Positions 41,680 to 53,651 of a stretch of DNA of 64,000 nt are shown piece after piece. How positions within the stretch are numbered: position 1 is the first letter of the stretch; each line of letters opens with the position of its first letter. Location of the stretch: positions 372,001-436,000 of the forward strand of contig JBAIAA010000513.1 of assembly GCA_037893245.1 (NCBI GenBank), given 5' to 3'. Below the pieces are notes generated by a model, which was not told where the DNA came from, searched no databases, and saw only the letters and a list, made by a program, of their open reading frames with translations. The position numbers and the translations under genes were made by a program. The DNA is from Crossaster papposus (lineage: Eukaryota > Echinodermata > Asteroidea > Velatida > Solasteridae).

Positions 41680-42170
41680 GCAAAGTCGGCTTTAGAAGTT
41701 CACAAGGCGCGACGACTGCAGCTGCTTGAGGGCGTGCATGGAGACGGGCTACGATCGTAACGTGGCCTATGTTATGTCCCTCCTTAGAAAGTATGTAGAT
41801 GAGTTTATTCCTCTTTCTTCAGAAGACATCAAGGAAAAGCAACTGTACCATAACTTAATAACAGAGTGTAGTAAGCATGTGGGTGCTAAGGTTGAAGGCA
41901 TTGCTATGTACATTTATAAATCCATTACAGGCGAGGATTCAGATAAGCGCATGCGCTTTGCAAGAAAGCATTTGGGGCTCAGTGCGCCGCCTCCGGACTG
42001 GAAATCCGGTGCGCCGAGGCTAAACCGGCCCAGGCAGTTGGGTTTTCGCGGTACAAACATGGCACTTTACAGTCCGGGCGCTGCTTCCGTTGCCAGAAAT
42101 CTGGCCATTTTGCTCGTGAGTGCAAAGAAATTATTTAAGGTGTCAAAATATCGCATTCGTGCGGGTTTAT
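41680..42170 (+). CDS. DIRS-like element, gag exon with CCHC zinc knuckle
   Basis: After TACATACAG, phase 0 gives AKSALEVHKARRLQLL. One shift later, ORF 41726-42172 reads GYDRNVAYVMSLLRKYVDEF and GAKVEGIAMYIYKSI. In the neighbouring frame at about 42075-42125 stands CFRCQKSGHFAREC, a perfect CCHC knuckle. Gag-type nucleic-acid binding is expected. GTGAGT overlaps the knuckle codons, and AAGGTGTC follows, so the true donor is uncertain. Confidence 0.6.
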
Positions 42171-42472
42171 GAGCGTTGATGCAAACGTCCATTTCGGATA
42201 GCATTGGCCCCATATGTTTGTGATTTATCGGTAATTTTCATCTGCAAGGCTAGACAGAAAAAGAAAAAAAGAAAGAAAATTGTAGTTACTTGTCACTATA
42301 ATAATAAAGATAATCATAATAAAGATGAAGGTGCAGGGGCCAGGATAAGAGAAATATAAATATTTCATTGTTGTAATTAGTCTTGCGTGTCGCACTACAT
42401 GTGACGGTCCTTTTATCAAAAAAAACCAAAAAAACGATGCCTTGCATCATTTTGTGTGCATTTTCCCATTAG

Positions 42473-43850
42473 GAGTACCAGCGTTACTTGAAAATTCTGG
42501 ATGGTCATTCTTGGGAGAAGTCTCCTGATTCCCTGTTTGACCCCATCGCTGCACAAGCCGCGAGGCAAAGTCGAGGCATTTTTAAGTGGGTGGACATAAA
42601 CGGTAAGCCTAGCAACTTCCCAGCACCTTTCGCACCAACTCCGGCCGATGTCGTTGCAGGCAGGTCGACTCAGGATTTCCGAGCTCTCAGATTCAGGGAT
42701 CCAGATTTCTTTGTGGCTGGATCGTTAAATGACGTTCCAAGTATCTGGGATGAGATCTTGGAGGAGTCGCCCAACAAGGAGGAGGTTCGGGCCTGGCTTC
42801 ATCACGGGGTCAGCCTGTACAATTTCTTTCAGCCATTCAGTGGTCAATATAGAGGAAGAAGCTACTCTTCCGATTTGCCCCCTGAGATGTTCTTTCTCAA
42901 CTCGCCTATGTGTCGAAATTATCAAGGTTTTATCTGCACCACAATCACCAAACGCTTAATAGATCCATCGATCTCTCTTCGGCAGGGTGGGAGTAGTAGA
43001 ACCGCCAAGGTCTGTAAATGCACTCACAGTGGAGCCTAAGAAGCCGCGTCTTGTTCTGTCCATGAAGGGGCCCAACCTTTGGTGCAGAGATACGCCTTTT
43101 AGTTTGGTTCCTTTGGGCGATATTGTCAAGCCCATAGTTAAAGGCGGTTTTTTCTCGGGGACGGATGACAGTCAAGGTTATAAGCAAATGCTATTATCCA
43201 CAGAGTCCAGAACCTTTTGTGGCTTCGAGTGGGCCGGATTTTATTTTACCGATGACACGCTGCCCTTTGGTTTCAAAAACAGTGCGTATATCTACTCTTC
43301 CATTGGTTTTTGTTTGTCGGTGTGGCTAAAAAATAGAGGGATCCATACTGAAGTTTGGATAGATGATCGTTTTATTGGCGAGTGTAAGCTTGGGGAGAGG
43401 GATTCATATTAGGCACCCCCCTTATTATTCAAATCATATTTGTTGCCTTCCAGGCCGAGCGTGATTTGTGCGAGGACAGCTCCTACACGAGAGCCCTTCG
43501 AGCCTTATACGTGGTATGCTACATGCAGTCCAAGTTGGGATTCTTCGTCAATTTAAAAAAGAGTCACCTGCAGCCCTCAAATACCATGATTCATCTCGGA
43601 TTTTGAATTTGCTCCAAGTCTCTATCTTTTTAGATCCCCGAGCATAAGAAGGTTTCTTTTGCCGAGATAAGGGAATTTATTTTAAAAGAGAACCAAGTCC
43701 TCTATAAGCAGATGCAACGATTCGCGGGCAAGGCCCAAAGTTTTGCTCTGTGTTTCCGGCAGCATCCTTGTTTTTTAGGGAATGCTTCTCTTTCTTGGCT
43801 TCTCTCGACGATTCTTCTCTAAATAAATTGAAATAGTGTACATGTATGTA
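42473..43850 (+). pseudogene. DIRS-like reverse transcriptase
   Basis: After CCCATTAG, phase 0 gives EYQRYLKILDGHSWEK. FNAPF-type and FQPFSGQYRGRSYSSDLPPE blocks follow. A frameshift near 42985 leads to VGVVEPPRSVNALTVEPKKP, FSGTDDSQGYKQMLL (motif A-like), FTDDTLPFGFKNSAYIY (motif B) and VWIDDRFIGEC, with IDD in place of YxDD. From 43455, YMQSKLGFFVNLKKSHLQPS and KQMQRFAGKAQSFAL match the connection/RNase H side of DIRS elements. Stops after 43600 and loss of the recombinase show decay. Confidence 0.75.
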
Positions 43851-43918
43851 AGAGCGATCTAAATGCTAGTGTTCAATTTGCTTCTACTGTACACACAAGA
43901 AAAATGTATAATTTCAAG

Positions 43919-43951
43919 CCCCCCCCCCCCCACCCCCCCCCCCCCCCCCCT
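43919..43951. repeat. C-rich tract
   Basis: Poly(C) broken by one A, at the border between the DIRS-like remnant and the PolB array. Confidence 0.8.
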
Positions 43952-44323
43952 CACCTCAACCTAATTGAATAAATTTGTTCACAGTTCAGCACACTGTAAG
44001 CAATGGCAGCATCAGACAACATGACGACTGTTCTGGCTGCACCCAAGGTCCCAAGACTTTTACGCTGAAAGACATGTTTGAATGCTCCATTTCCGTGCCG
44101 GGCCTCGCACTGAGGTACCTATTTCTTACCCTTGAATCTGAAGTGTACTTCTCACTCATCGACTAAGCTAATGCCGATCTATATTACCGAGAGCATATTC
44201 TTGGTGGCCCATCAATAGTGTTGAATAGGTATCATAAAAAAAACTTACATAAGAAACGTTCCTAACATGTGTCAGAACATCGTTGGCTTTGATGCCAATG
44301 TCCTACGATTCTTTACAGGACCT

Positions 44324-45100
44324 CCTCAACGTGGCTGAGAATCCCCAGCAAGAGAGATTCACCCACAAGAAAAAGGTGCCTAAGGAGACTTTCTATGTCA
44401 GGCAGAAGGGCCAAGCTGTTGTAAGCATCTGGAAGGACAGCAAATGTATGCTGACGTTGGCAATTGGCCACCAGAGATGGCGGGATCCGGCTGTCCGGAC
44501 CTTGGCCCTTTCGGTGTCTGTTTTTCTTCTGTGTACTACTCAAAGGTCTAAAGAAGAAGCTTACTGCTGCTGCAAGAAAACCAGGATGCAGGGATATTCA
44601 AAACTGGATCCAGGGAATAACAAACAACCTGTATTGGGTTTCTGCGTCAAAACCCAATTGAGATGGCGACTTGATGCTAGCCAAGTTCTCCAGTGTTGTG
44701 AACCATGTTTTGAATATCCACCAGCATGACAGCATCTTGTTTTCCCAATGTGCACATGGTCATCTGGAGGACAGAAAATGGCTCACTCCAGGTATTTTAT
44801 TATTACATTGTACATGTACATCCATGTAATTGTATTTACGCAGGCTGCAGTTTGGTGTATAGGTTGCTTAAGAATTTTTTAACAGCATGTATTTAAAAAT
44901 TGTTAATACAATCATGTACATGTACTACTTTGGCAGGCTCGCAACCAGCAGAGAAGCTTCAGGATATCCTGAATGCAACTTACGTACGCAAGGATGTGAA
45001 GAAGCTCTCCCCATTAATGCAAACATCGAGTGTGGAAGCATTTTATGCCCTCATCATTCAATATGCCCCGAAAAATGTCAACCTAATTTAATAAATTGTT
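44324..45100 (+). pseudogene. Composite chunk 1: piggyBac-like plus Kolobok-like exons
   Basis: After TTCTTTACAG, DLLNVAENPQQERFTHKKK and TFYVRQKGQAVVSIWKDSK resemble the piggyBac region RG.x.xRQ.G..V..WKD. Then, in another frame, RDIQNWIQGITNNLYWVSAS and FSSVVNHVLNIHQHDS, ending at GGTATT, fit the Kolobok-like WI.SI.NHLYW...VVHH..NVH block. The next exon, after GGCAG at ~44936, reads GSQPAEKLQDILNATYVRKD and KLSPLMQTSSVEAFYALII. The exon then runs into the next PolB unit. A mosaic of at least three element types. Confidence 0.6.
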
Positions 45101-46976
45101 TACAGTTCAGCACACTGTAAGCAATGGCAACATCAGACAACATGACGACTGTACCGGCTGCAGCCACGGCCCCAAGACTTTTACGCTGAAAGACATGTTC
45201 AAATGCGTCATTTCCGTGCCGGGCCTCGCACTGAGGTACATATTTCTTACCCTTGGATCTGAAGTGTACTTCTCACTCATCGACAAAGCTAATGCCGATC
45301 TATATTACAAAGAGAATATTATTGGTGGCCCATCAATAGTATTTAAAAGGTATCATGAAGAAAAAAAACTTGCATAAGAAACGGCCCTAACATGTGTCAG
45401 AATATCGTTGGCTTTGATGCCAATGTCCTACGATTCTTTACAGAAGGTCACAATAAAATGTCAACCTAATTTAAAAAAAAAAATCACAGTTCAGCACACT
45501 GTAAGCAATGGCAGCATCAGACAACATGACGACTGTACCGGCTGCAGCCACGGCCCCAAGACTTTTACGCTGAAAGACATGTTCAAATGCGTTATTTCCA
45601 TGCCTGGCCTCGCACTGAGGTACATATTTCTTACCCTTGGATCTGAAGTGTACTTCTCACTCATCGACAAAGCTAATGTCGATCTATATTACAAAGAGAA
45701 TATTATTGGTGGCCCATCAATAGTATTTAAAAGGTATCATGAAGAAAAAAAACTTGCATAAGAAACGGCCCTAACATGTGTCAGAATATCGTTGGCTTTG
45801 ATGCCAATGTCCTACGATTCTTTACAGAAGGTCACAATAAAATGTCAACCTAATTTAAAAAAAAAATTCACAGTTCAGCACACTGTAAGCAATGGCAGCA
45901 TCAGACAACATGACAACTGTACCGGCTGCAGCCACGGCCCCAAGACTTTTACGCTGAAAGACATGTTCAAATGCGTCATTTCCGTGCCGGGCCTCGCACT
46001 GAGGTACATATTTCTTACCTTTGGATCTGAAGTGTACTTCTCACTCATCGACAAAGCTAATGCCGATCTATATTACAAAGAGAATATTATTGGTAGCCCA
46101 TCAATAGTATTTAAAAGGTATCATGAAGAAAAAAAACTTGCATAAGAAACGGCCCTAACATGTGTCAGAATATCGTTGGCTTTGATGCCAATGTCCTACG
46201 ATTCTTTACAGAAGGTCACAATAAAATGTCAACCTAATTTAAAAAAAAATTTCACAGTTCAGCACACTGTAAGCAATGGCAGCATCAGACAACATGACGA
46301 CTGTACCGGCTGCAGCCACGGCCCCAAGACTTTTACGCTGAAAGACATGTTCAAATGCGTCATTTCCATGCCGGGCCTCGCACTGAGGTACATATTTCTT
46401 ACCCTTGGATCTGAAGTGTACTTCTCACTCATCGACAAAGCTAATGCCGATCTATATTACAAAGAGAATATTATTGGTGGCCCATCAATAGTATTTAATT
46501 GGTATCATGAAGAAAAAAAACTTGCATAAGGAACGGCCATAACATGTGTCAGAATATCGTTGGCTTTGATGCCAATGTCCTACGATTCTTTACAGAAGGT
46601 CACAATAAAATGTCAACCTAATTTAAAAAAAAAATTAAAAGTTCAGCACACTGTAAGCAATGGCAGCATCAGACAACATGACGACTGTTCCGGTTGCAAC
46701 CACGGCCCCAAGACTTTTACGCTGAAAGACATGTTCAAATGCGCCATTTCTGTGCCGGGCCTCGCACTGAGGTACCTATTTTTTACCCTTGGATCTGAAG
46801 TTTACTTCTCACTCACCGACTAAGCTAATGCCGATCTATATTACAAAGATAATTTTATTGGTGGCCCATCAATAGTTTTTAATAGGTAACATGAAAAAAA
46901 CTTATATAAGAAACGGCCCTAAACATGTGTCAGAACATCGTTGGCTTTGATGCCAATGTCCTACGATTCTTTACAG

Positions 46977-47758
46977 GACCTCTTCAACGTGGCTGAGAAT
47001 CCCCAGCAAGAGAGATTCACCCACAAGAAAAAGGTGCCTAAGGGGACTTTCTATGTCAGGCAGAAGGGCCAAGCTGTTGTAAGCATCTGGAAGGACAGCA
47101 AATGTATGCCGACGTTGGCAATTGGCCACCAGAGATGGCGGGATCCGGCTGTCTGGACCTTGGCTCTTTCGGTGTCTGTTTTTCTTCTGTGTACTACTCA
47201 AAGGTCTAAAGAAGAAGCTTACTGCTGCTGCAAGAAAACCAGGATGCAGGGATATTCAAAACTGGATCCAGGGCATAACAAACAACCTGTATTGGGTTTC
47301 TGCGTCAAAACCCAATTGAGATGGCGACTTGATGCTAGCCAAGTTCTCCAGTGTTGTGAACCATGTTTTGAATATCCACCAGCATGACAGCATCTTGTTT
47401 TCCCAATGTGCACATGGTCATCTGGAGGACAGAAAATGGCTCACTCCAGGTATTTTATTATTACATTGTACATGTACATCCATGTAATTGTATTTACGCA
47501 GGCTGCAGTTTGGTGTATAGGTTGCTTAAGAATTTTTTAACAGCATGTATTTAAAAATTGTTAATACAATCATGTACATGTACTACTTTGGCAGGCTCGC
47601 AACCAGCAGAGAAGCTTCAGGATATCCTGAATGCAACTTACGTACGCAAGGATGTGAAGAAGCTCTCCCCATCAATGCAAACATCGAGTGTGGAAGCATT
47701 TTATGCCCTCATCATTCAATATGCCCCGAAAAATGTCAACCTAATTTAATAAATTGTT
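46977..47758 (+). pseudogene. Composite chunk 2
   Basis: Near-identical to chunk 1 and exactly 2,658 bp downstream, with a handful of substitutions (for example TFYV preceded by Gly in place of Glu). It belongs to the second super-repeat. Confidence 0.6.
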
Positions 47759-48852
47759 TACAGTTCAGCACACTGTAAGCAATGGCAACATCAGACAACA
47801 TGACGACTGTACCGGCTGCAGCCACGGCCCCAAGACTTTTACGCTGAAAGACATGTTCAAATGCGTCATTTCCGTGCCGGGCCTCGCACTGAGGTACATA
47901 TTTCTTACCCTTGGATCTGAAGTGTACTTCTCACTCATCGACAAAGCTAATGCCGATCTATATTACAAAGAGAATATTATTGGTGGCCCATCAATAGTAT
48001 TTAAAAGGTATCATGAAGAAAAAAAACTTGCATAAGAAACGGCCCTAACATGTGTCAGAATACCGTTGGCTTTGATGCCAATGTCCTACGATTCTTTACA
48101 GAAGGTCACAATAAAATGTCAACCTAATTTTAAAAATAATTTCACAGTTAGGAACACTGTAAGCAATGGCAGCATCAGACAACATGACGACTGTACCGGC
48201 TGCAGCCACGGCCCCAAGACTTTTACGCTAAAAGACATGTTCAAATGCGCCATTTCTGTGCCGGGCCTCGCACTGAGGTACCTATTTCTTACCCTTGGAT
48301 CTGAAGTTTACTTCTCACTCATCGACTAAGCTAATGCCTATCTATATTTAGAATATTATTGGTGGTCCATCAATAGTTTTTAATAGGTATCATGGAAAGA
48401 ACATAAGAAACGGCCCTAACATGTGTCAGAACATCGTTGGCTTTGATGCCAATATCCTACGATTCTTTACAGAAGGTCACAATAAAATGTCAACCTAATT
48501 GAAATTTTTTTTTCACAGTTCAGCACACTGTAAGCAATGGCAGCATCAGACAACATGACAACTGTTCTGGCTGCACCCACGGCCCCAAGACTTTTACGCT
48601 GAAAGACATGTTTGAATGCTCCATTTCCGTGCCGGGCCTCGCACTGAGGTACCTATTTCTTACCCTTGAATCTGAAGTGTACTTCTCACTCATCGACTAA
48701 GCTAATGCCGATCTATATTACCGAGAGCATATTCTTGGTGGCCCATCAATAGTGTTTAATAGGTATCATGAAAAAAACTTACATAAGAAACGTTCCTAAC
48801 ATGTGTCAGAACATCGTTGGCTTTGATGCCAATGTCCTACGATTCTTTACAG

Positions 48853-49626
48853 GACCTCTTCAACGTGGCTGAGAATCCCCAGCAAGAGAGAATCACCCAG
48901 AAGAAAAAGGTGCCTAAGGGGACTTTCTATGTCAGGCAGAAAGGCCAAGCTGTTGTAAGCATCTGGAAGGACAGCAAATGTATGCTGCTGTTGGCAATTG
49001 GCCGCCAGGGACGGCGGATCCGGCTGTCCGGACCTTGGTCTATTTGGTGTCTGTTTTTCTTCTGTGTACTACTCAAAGGTCTAAGGAAGAAGCTTACTGC
49101 TGCTGCAAGAAAACCAGGATGCGGGGATATTCAAAACTGGATCCAGGGCATAACAAACAACCTGTATTGGGTTTCTGCGTCAAAACCCAATTGAGATGGC
49201 GACTTGATGCTAGCCAAGTTCTCCAGTGTTGTGAACCATGTTTTGAATATCCACCAGCATGACAGCATGTTGTTTTCCCAATGTGTGCATGGTCATCTGG
49301 AGGACAGAAAATGGCTCACTCTAGGTATTTTATTATTACATTGTACATGTATATCCATGTAATTGTATTTACGCAGGCTGCAGTTTGGTGTATAGGTTGC
49401 TTAAGAATTTTTGAACAGCATGTATTTAAAAATTGTTAATACAATCATGTACTACTTTGGCAGGCTCGCAACCAGCAGAGAAGCTTCAGGATATCCTGAA
49501 TGCAACTTACGTACGCAAGGATGTGAAGAAGCTCTCCCCATCAATGCAAACATCGAGTGTGAAAGCATTTTATGCCCTCATCATTCTATATGCCCCGAAA
49601 AATGTCAACCTAATTGTATAAATTGT
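48853..49626 (+). pseudogene. Composite chunk 3
   Basis: The third and most diverged copy, 1,876 bp after chunk 2. Its piggyBac-like frame stays open longer: ORF 48817-49194 joins both parts (VVSIWKDSKCMLLLAIGRQG to RDIQNW-equivalent GDIQNWIQGI) in one frame. This suggests it is nearest to the original fusion. Confidence 0.55.
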
Positions 49627-50504
49627 TCACAGTTCAGCACACTGTAAGCAATGGCAGCATCAGACAACATGACGACTGTTCCGACTGCACCCACAGCCCC
49701 AAGACTTTTACGCTGAAAGACATGTTCAAATGCACCATTTCCGTGCCGGGCCTCACACTGAGGTACCTATTTCTCACCCTTGGATCTGAAGTGTACATGT
49801 ACTTCTCACTCATCGACAAAGCTAATGCCGATCTATATTACAAAGAGAATATTATTGGTGGCCCATCAATAGTTTTTAATAGGTATCATGAAAAAAACTT
49901 ACTTAAGAAACGGCCCTAACATGTGTCAGAACATCGTTGGCTTTGATGCCAATGTCCTACGATTCTTTACAGAAGGTCACAATAAAATGTCAACCTACAT
50001 GTAATTGAATAAATTTGTCCCAGTTCAGCACACTGTAAGAAATGGAAGCTTCAGACAACATGACAACTGTACCGGCTGCACCCACGGGCCCAAGACTTTT
50101 ACGCTGAAAGACATGTTCAAATGCTCCATTTTCGTGCCGGGCCTCGCACTGAGGTACCTATTTCTCACCCTTGGATCTGAAGTGTACTTTTCACTCATCG
50201 ACAAAACTAATGCCGATCTATATTACAAAGAGAATATTGTTGGCGGCCCATCAATAGTGTTTAATAGGTATCATGAAAAAAACTTACATAAGAAACGGCC
50301 CTAATAATGGGTCAGAACATCGTTGGCTTTGATGCCAATGTCCTACGATTCTTTACAGAAGGTCACAATAAAATGTCAACCTAACTGAATAAATTGTTCA
50401 CAGTTCAGCACACTGTAAGCAATGGCAGCATCAGACAACATGACGACTGTTCCGGTTGCACCCACGGCCCCAAGACTTTTACGCCGAAAGACATTTTTAA
50501 ATGC

Positions 50505-51178
50505 AGTTTCAGTACTCGGTTTACATCGTCTTTACATTCACTTAGTCTGCACTCGATGAGATGCCGCACGAGTCAGTTTCAGCGCTGTTTCTTGCCTAGT
50601 GCTGTTCATCTATGGAATTCTTTAGATGGTGATGTATGTGTAGCAGACAATGTGCATACATTCAAATCAATGTCCAACAAGAATTTGTGTAGTATTTAAT
50701 TTTTTTATATTCGGGGAATGTAAGTGATTGACTGGGCATGGTGTCGCGGTGGAATGGTCACCTGTGGGGTGTTGTGGACCTGAAAATCTACCGGGGACAT
50801 GGTCCGGCCTTCCTAAGGGTCCTGTTCCTCGTGGCACTGTGTCTTGGAGATTGGTAATATTTTCCCCTTGGGATGACTTTCCCAAATTATAAAGTTGTCT
50901 TTGTATGGTTTGAGACTCATCCCGGCGTTTGCTCACCCTGGTGAGACAAGAGGTTGCTCTGCCCTTGGAATGAGTTTCACAAATAAACCCTGTCTCTCAT
51001 TCTTTATTGTCCAGTTTGTTTTCTGTTGTGTGTATGTTTGTATGTTGTCTTCAGTCTGTTTCATGTTTTGTCTTCGACGTTTCAGGTATGTGGGGGTTGC
51101 CGAGTAGCAACTTTTAGTGCTTGCACTCTTCCCACTCTACCTGATTCCTCTTGTTTAATAATAATAATAATAATAATA
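50505..51178 (+). mobile_element. 5'-truncated LINE insertion with (TAA)n tail
   Basis: It interrupts a PolB unit: ACATTTTTAAATGC (50491-50504) and ACATGTTCAAATGC (51179-51192) flank it as an ~14-bp target duplication, altered at two or three bases. Inside, RCRTSQFQRCFLPSAVHLWN is the conserved C-terminal end of Jockey/CR1-type LINE ORF2. A ~470-bp 3' UTR and an ATAATAATA tail follow. Confidence 0.8.
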
Positions 51179-51598
51179 ACATGTTCAAATGCACCATTTC
51201 CGTGCCGGGCCTCGCACTGAGGTACCTATTTCTCACCTTTGGATCTGAAGTGTACTTTTCACTCATCGACAAAGCTAATGCCGATCTATTACAAGAAGAA
51301 TATTGTTGGCAGCCCATCAATAGTGTTTATTAGGTTTCATGAAAAAAAACTTACATAAGAAACGGCCCTAACATGTGTCAGAATATCGTTGGCTTTGATG
51401 CCAATGTCCTACGATTCTTTACAGAAGGTCACAATAAAATGTCAACCTAATTGAATACATTTTTCACAGTTCAGCACACTGTAAGCAATGGCAGCATCAG
51501 ACAACATGACGACTGTTCCGGCTGCACCTACGGCCCCAAGACTTTTACGTTGAAAGAAATGTTAAAATGCGCCATTTCTGTGCCTGGCCTTGAATTAC
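51179..51598 (+). pseudogene. Resumed PolB unit and last array unit
   Basis: 51179-51430 is the rest of the unit split by the LINE. A further unit starts at 51469 and reads TFTLKEMLKCAISVPGLEL before switching, at about 51596, to the N-terminal-domain sequence that follows. Confidence 0.75.
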
Positions 51599-52088
51599 AT
51601 GCACAAGGTAGATTTTTTGAGGAAATGGTGAAGATATATAATGTATCCGTACCGGCTCTCGAACAGATGAGGACCGACATCAATAATGACTATTTTCTGC
51701 GGGGGTGGAACGGTGTTGCGCCAGGTGAAGAAATAGTAACACCATTTGACGCCCTTCTTATGGCAGTCAAGTGTGCCAAAAGTAGAATATGCACAGTGGT
51801 TGGTGGCCAACTTTTGTTGGTGGAGAACGTAGATTCGATATTATGTCTCAGAAAAACGTTAAATGGAACCCCGAATTTACGGCCTCTCAAATGGAGAGCA
51901 TAGATCGAGTGGAAACCAAAGCGGCCCAGCTTAACGTGGAATGGATCCTGAATTTCACGGCCAGTCAAATTCGGAAAATAGACGAAATGGAAACCTTGGC
52001 GATCCAAGAGGTAAGTCCAGACCAACCAAAAATAAATAAGAATAATAATAATTTGCTCCGGTCGAAAGTGGCACAAGTTATATTTTAG
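51599..52088 (+). pseudogene. Diverged second-lineage copy of PolB N-terminal domain and FTASQ exon
   Basis: FFEEMVKIYNVSVPALEQMR, EEIVTPFDALLMAVKCAK and a frameshifted AQW segment align with the domain at 385 and 5312. Next, MSQKNVKWNPEFTASQMESI matches the exon at ~5600. It is extended here by a second internal repeat of the motif, VEWILNFTASQIRKIDEM, ending at GTAAGT near 52010. This shows the FTASQ exon can be longer and repeated. Confidence 0.7.
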
Positions 52089-52289
52089 AATTCTTACCGA
52101 TATTATTTTTTGTGTTTGTCACAGTGTCGCCGGCAAAACGCCCCAGTCGGCGGACCCGACCGGACGTCTTGGTCAGATAGTTTATCGGACACACCACCAG
52201 AGCCACGCAGAATGGATGCGTCTCCTCAGCCCGGCTGTTAGTTCCGGTTAATTCCAGACAGTTTCCAAACAGGGGCTACCAACGCACAA

Positions 52290-52505
52290 CTCACGTGGGA
52301 AAGTCAGCAAAATATTCCCTCCGGTACTTTTGTGAGAAGAAAAGCTGACGGGGTTATGGCGACAGAGTGGTTAGAGTGGGAAGCAAGAACGAATAATATC
52401 CACATCGAGCATCAGTATGACAGTAGGAAAAACAGATTGGGTGACGAATGTTGCCAGTCGATGGGTTATGTCAGAAGACAAATACAGTGTACCAATTCTA
52501 ACGAT
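52290..52505 (+). pseudogene. PolB palm fragment, second lineage
   Basis: GTFVRRKADGVMATEWLEWE and NNIHIEHQYDSRKNRLG match 3890-4050 (TFVRRKESNQ...MATEWLDWEAK). The exonuclease and most of the palm are missing. Fusion to LINE sequence occurs at about 52510. Confidence 0.7.
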
Positions 52506-52519
52506 GCCACTGGCATGGC

Positions 52520-53070
52520 CACAGGTCATTTTATAATGTCACTCAATTGTGGCAAACTACCAAGTATGTTGAAAAAAGCGAGCATCACACCCGTATTCAA
52601 ATCTGGTGCCAGTACTATTTCAAACTAACGAACCTTTGCCCTGACATTAATATTTTGCAAGATCATGGAATCTATCATTGCAGATAATATCACAACACAT
52701 TTGAATGATAATATGTTTTTGTCACCAGAACAGCATGGGTTTGTAAACAATCGTTCTTGTGTTAATGAGCTTCTCAATGTTACAAACTGGCTCCAGGCTC
52801 CTAAAATCGACACTATCTTGCGAGGCCCCAGGATATTTTACTGTATAAGTTATCTCATCTATACAATATTATTGGCAATGTTTTGTTTGGCATGTTTTGT
52901 TTGGCATGTTTTGCTTGAAGGTTCACGTTCTTCATGATTCCCCGTTCTTTGTGGTTCCCCGTTAGCTCGGAAGTACCCCCAAGGTAGTGTTTTAAGACCA
53001 CTCTTATTTGATCTGTTTATCAACGACCTTCCGCATCATACTATTTCTACCACTTTATTATGATGGTGAA
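52520..53070 (+). pseudogene. LINE reverse transcriptase remnant
   Basis: LPSMLKKASITPVFKSGAS, then KIMESIIADNITTHLNDNMF, LSPEQHGFVNNRSCVNELLN and, after a gap, PQGSVLRPLLFDLFINDLP follow the order of RT blocks 1-4 of Jockey/CR1-like LINEs. The YADD block is absent, and sequence breaks at TTATTATGATGG. Stops and frameshifts occur throughout. Confidence 0.8.
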
Positions 53071-53074
53071 GTAT

Positions 53075-53200
53075 GTTTTTTTATTTATAGTGGTATTTGT
53101 AATTGACAAATGTTGCTCATTGATAGTGGTATTTGTAATTGACAGATGGTGAAGTGTGTTTTTTAATTTATAGTGTGATTTGTAATTGACAAATGTTGCT
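53075..53200 (+). repeat. Short tandem repeat with TTTGTAATTGACA
   Basis: TAGTGGTATTTGTAATTGAC recurs about every 40-60 bp in three copies. Between 53200 and 53650 an ORF (53193-53471) and later short frames are unrecognised. Confidence 0.6.
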
Positions 53201-53651
53201 CATTTTTAAAACCAATGAAACTTTCCACAAGGTTATTCTGTTCACGTCTCAAAAAACAAAACCCAACAAGGAAAGTTGGCGGGTTATAATCATAATAATA
53301 TCAAGTTTTATCCACCCTGCTGGGTGTTCAAGGTGCAGCAAACCAAAGCAAACACAATACTTGCTGTTGATATTGCTGGATTCAACAGTGACGTTTAGAT
53401 TAATAGGAAATACCGATAACGACCCTTTGGAGACGTCTCACTGGACACATTTTGCATCTTTCAAGTGCTAAATGGGCATTAAAATTTAAATGTGGGATTA
53501 AATTTAAGAACAATAAGGGGTAAAGCAACAAAATGATGCTATGAGATAACTTGGCGTAAGCATTTTCCTTTGTCCTGAACGTAAATACACTAATTTATCT
53601 ATTACCTTTTTTAATAATAGAGAAAAACAATTAGAATCTTATTGGGAGCAT

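Larger units (their letters stand above)
43975..50504 (+). repeat. Higher-order tandem array of a PolB palm fragment
   Basis: A ~384-bp unit beginning GTTCAGCACACTGTAAGCAA starts at about 43984, 45105, 45490, 45874, 46258, 46642, 47763, 48148, 48518, 49631, 50022 and 50402 (one more at 51469). Each encodes TFTLKDMFKC, SVPGLALRYLFLTLGSEVYF, SLIDKANADLYYKENIIGGP and, in another frame, VGFDAN of motif A, homologous to 3600-3860. Three units are followed by a ~770-bp chunk of other transposon exons. The first super-repeat (43984-46641) is 2,658 bp with five units, the second (46642-48517) is 1,876 bp with three. Units near the chunks carry a shared stop (SLID then TAA); the others are open. Confidence 0.85.
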
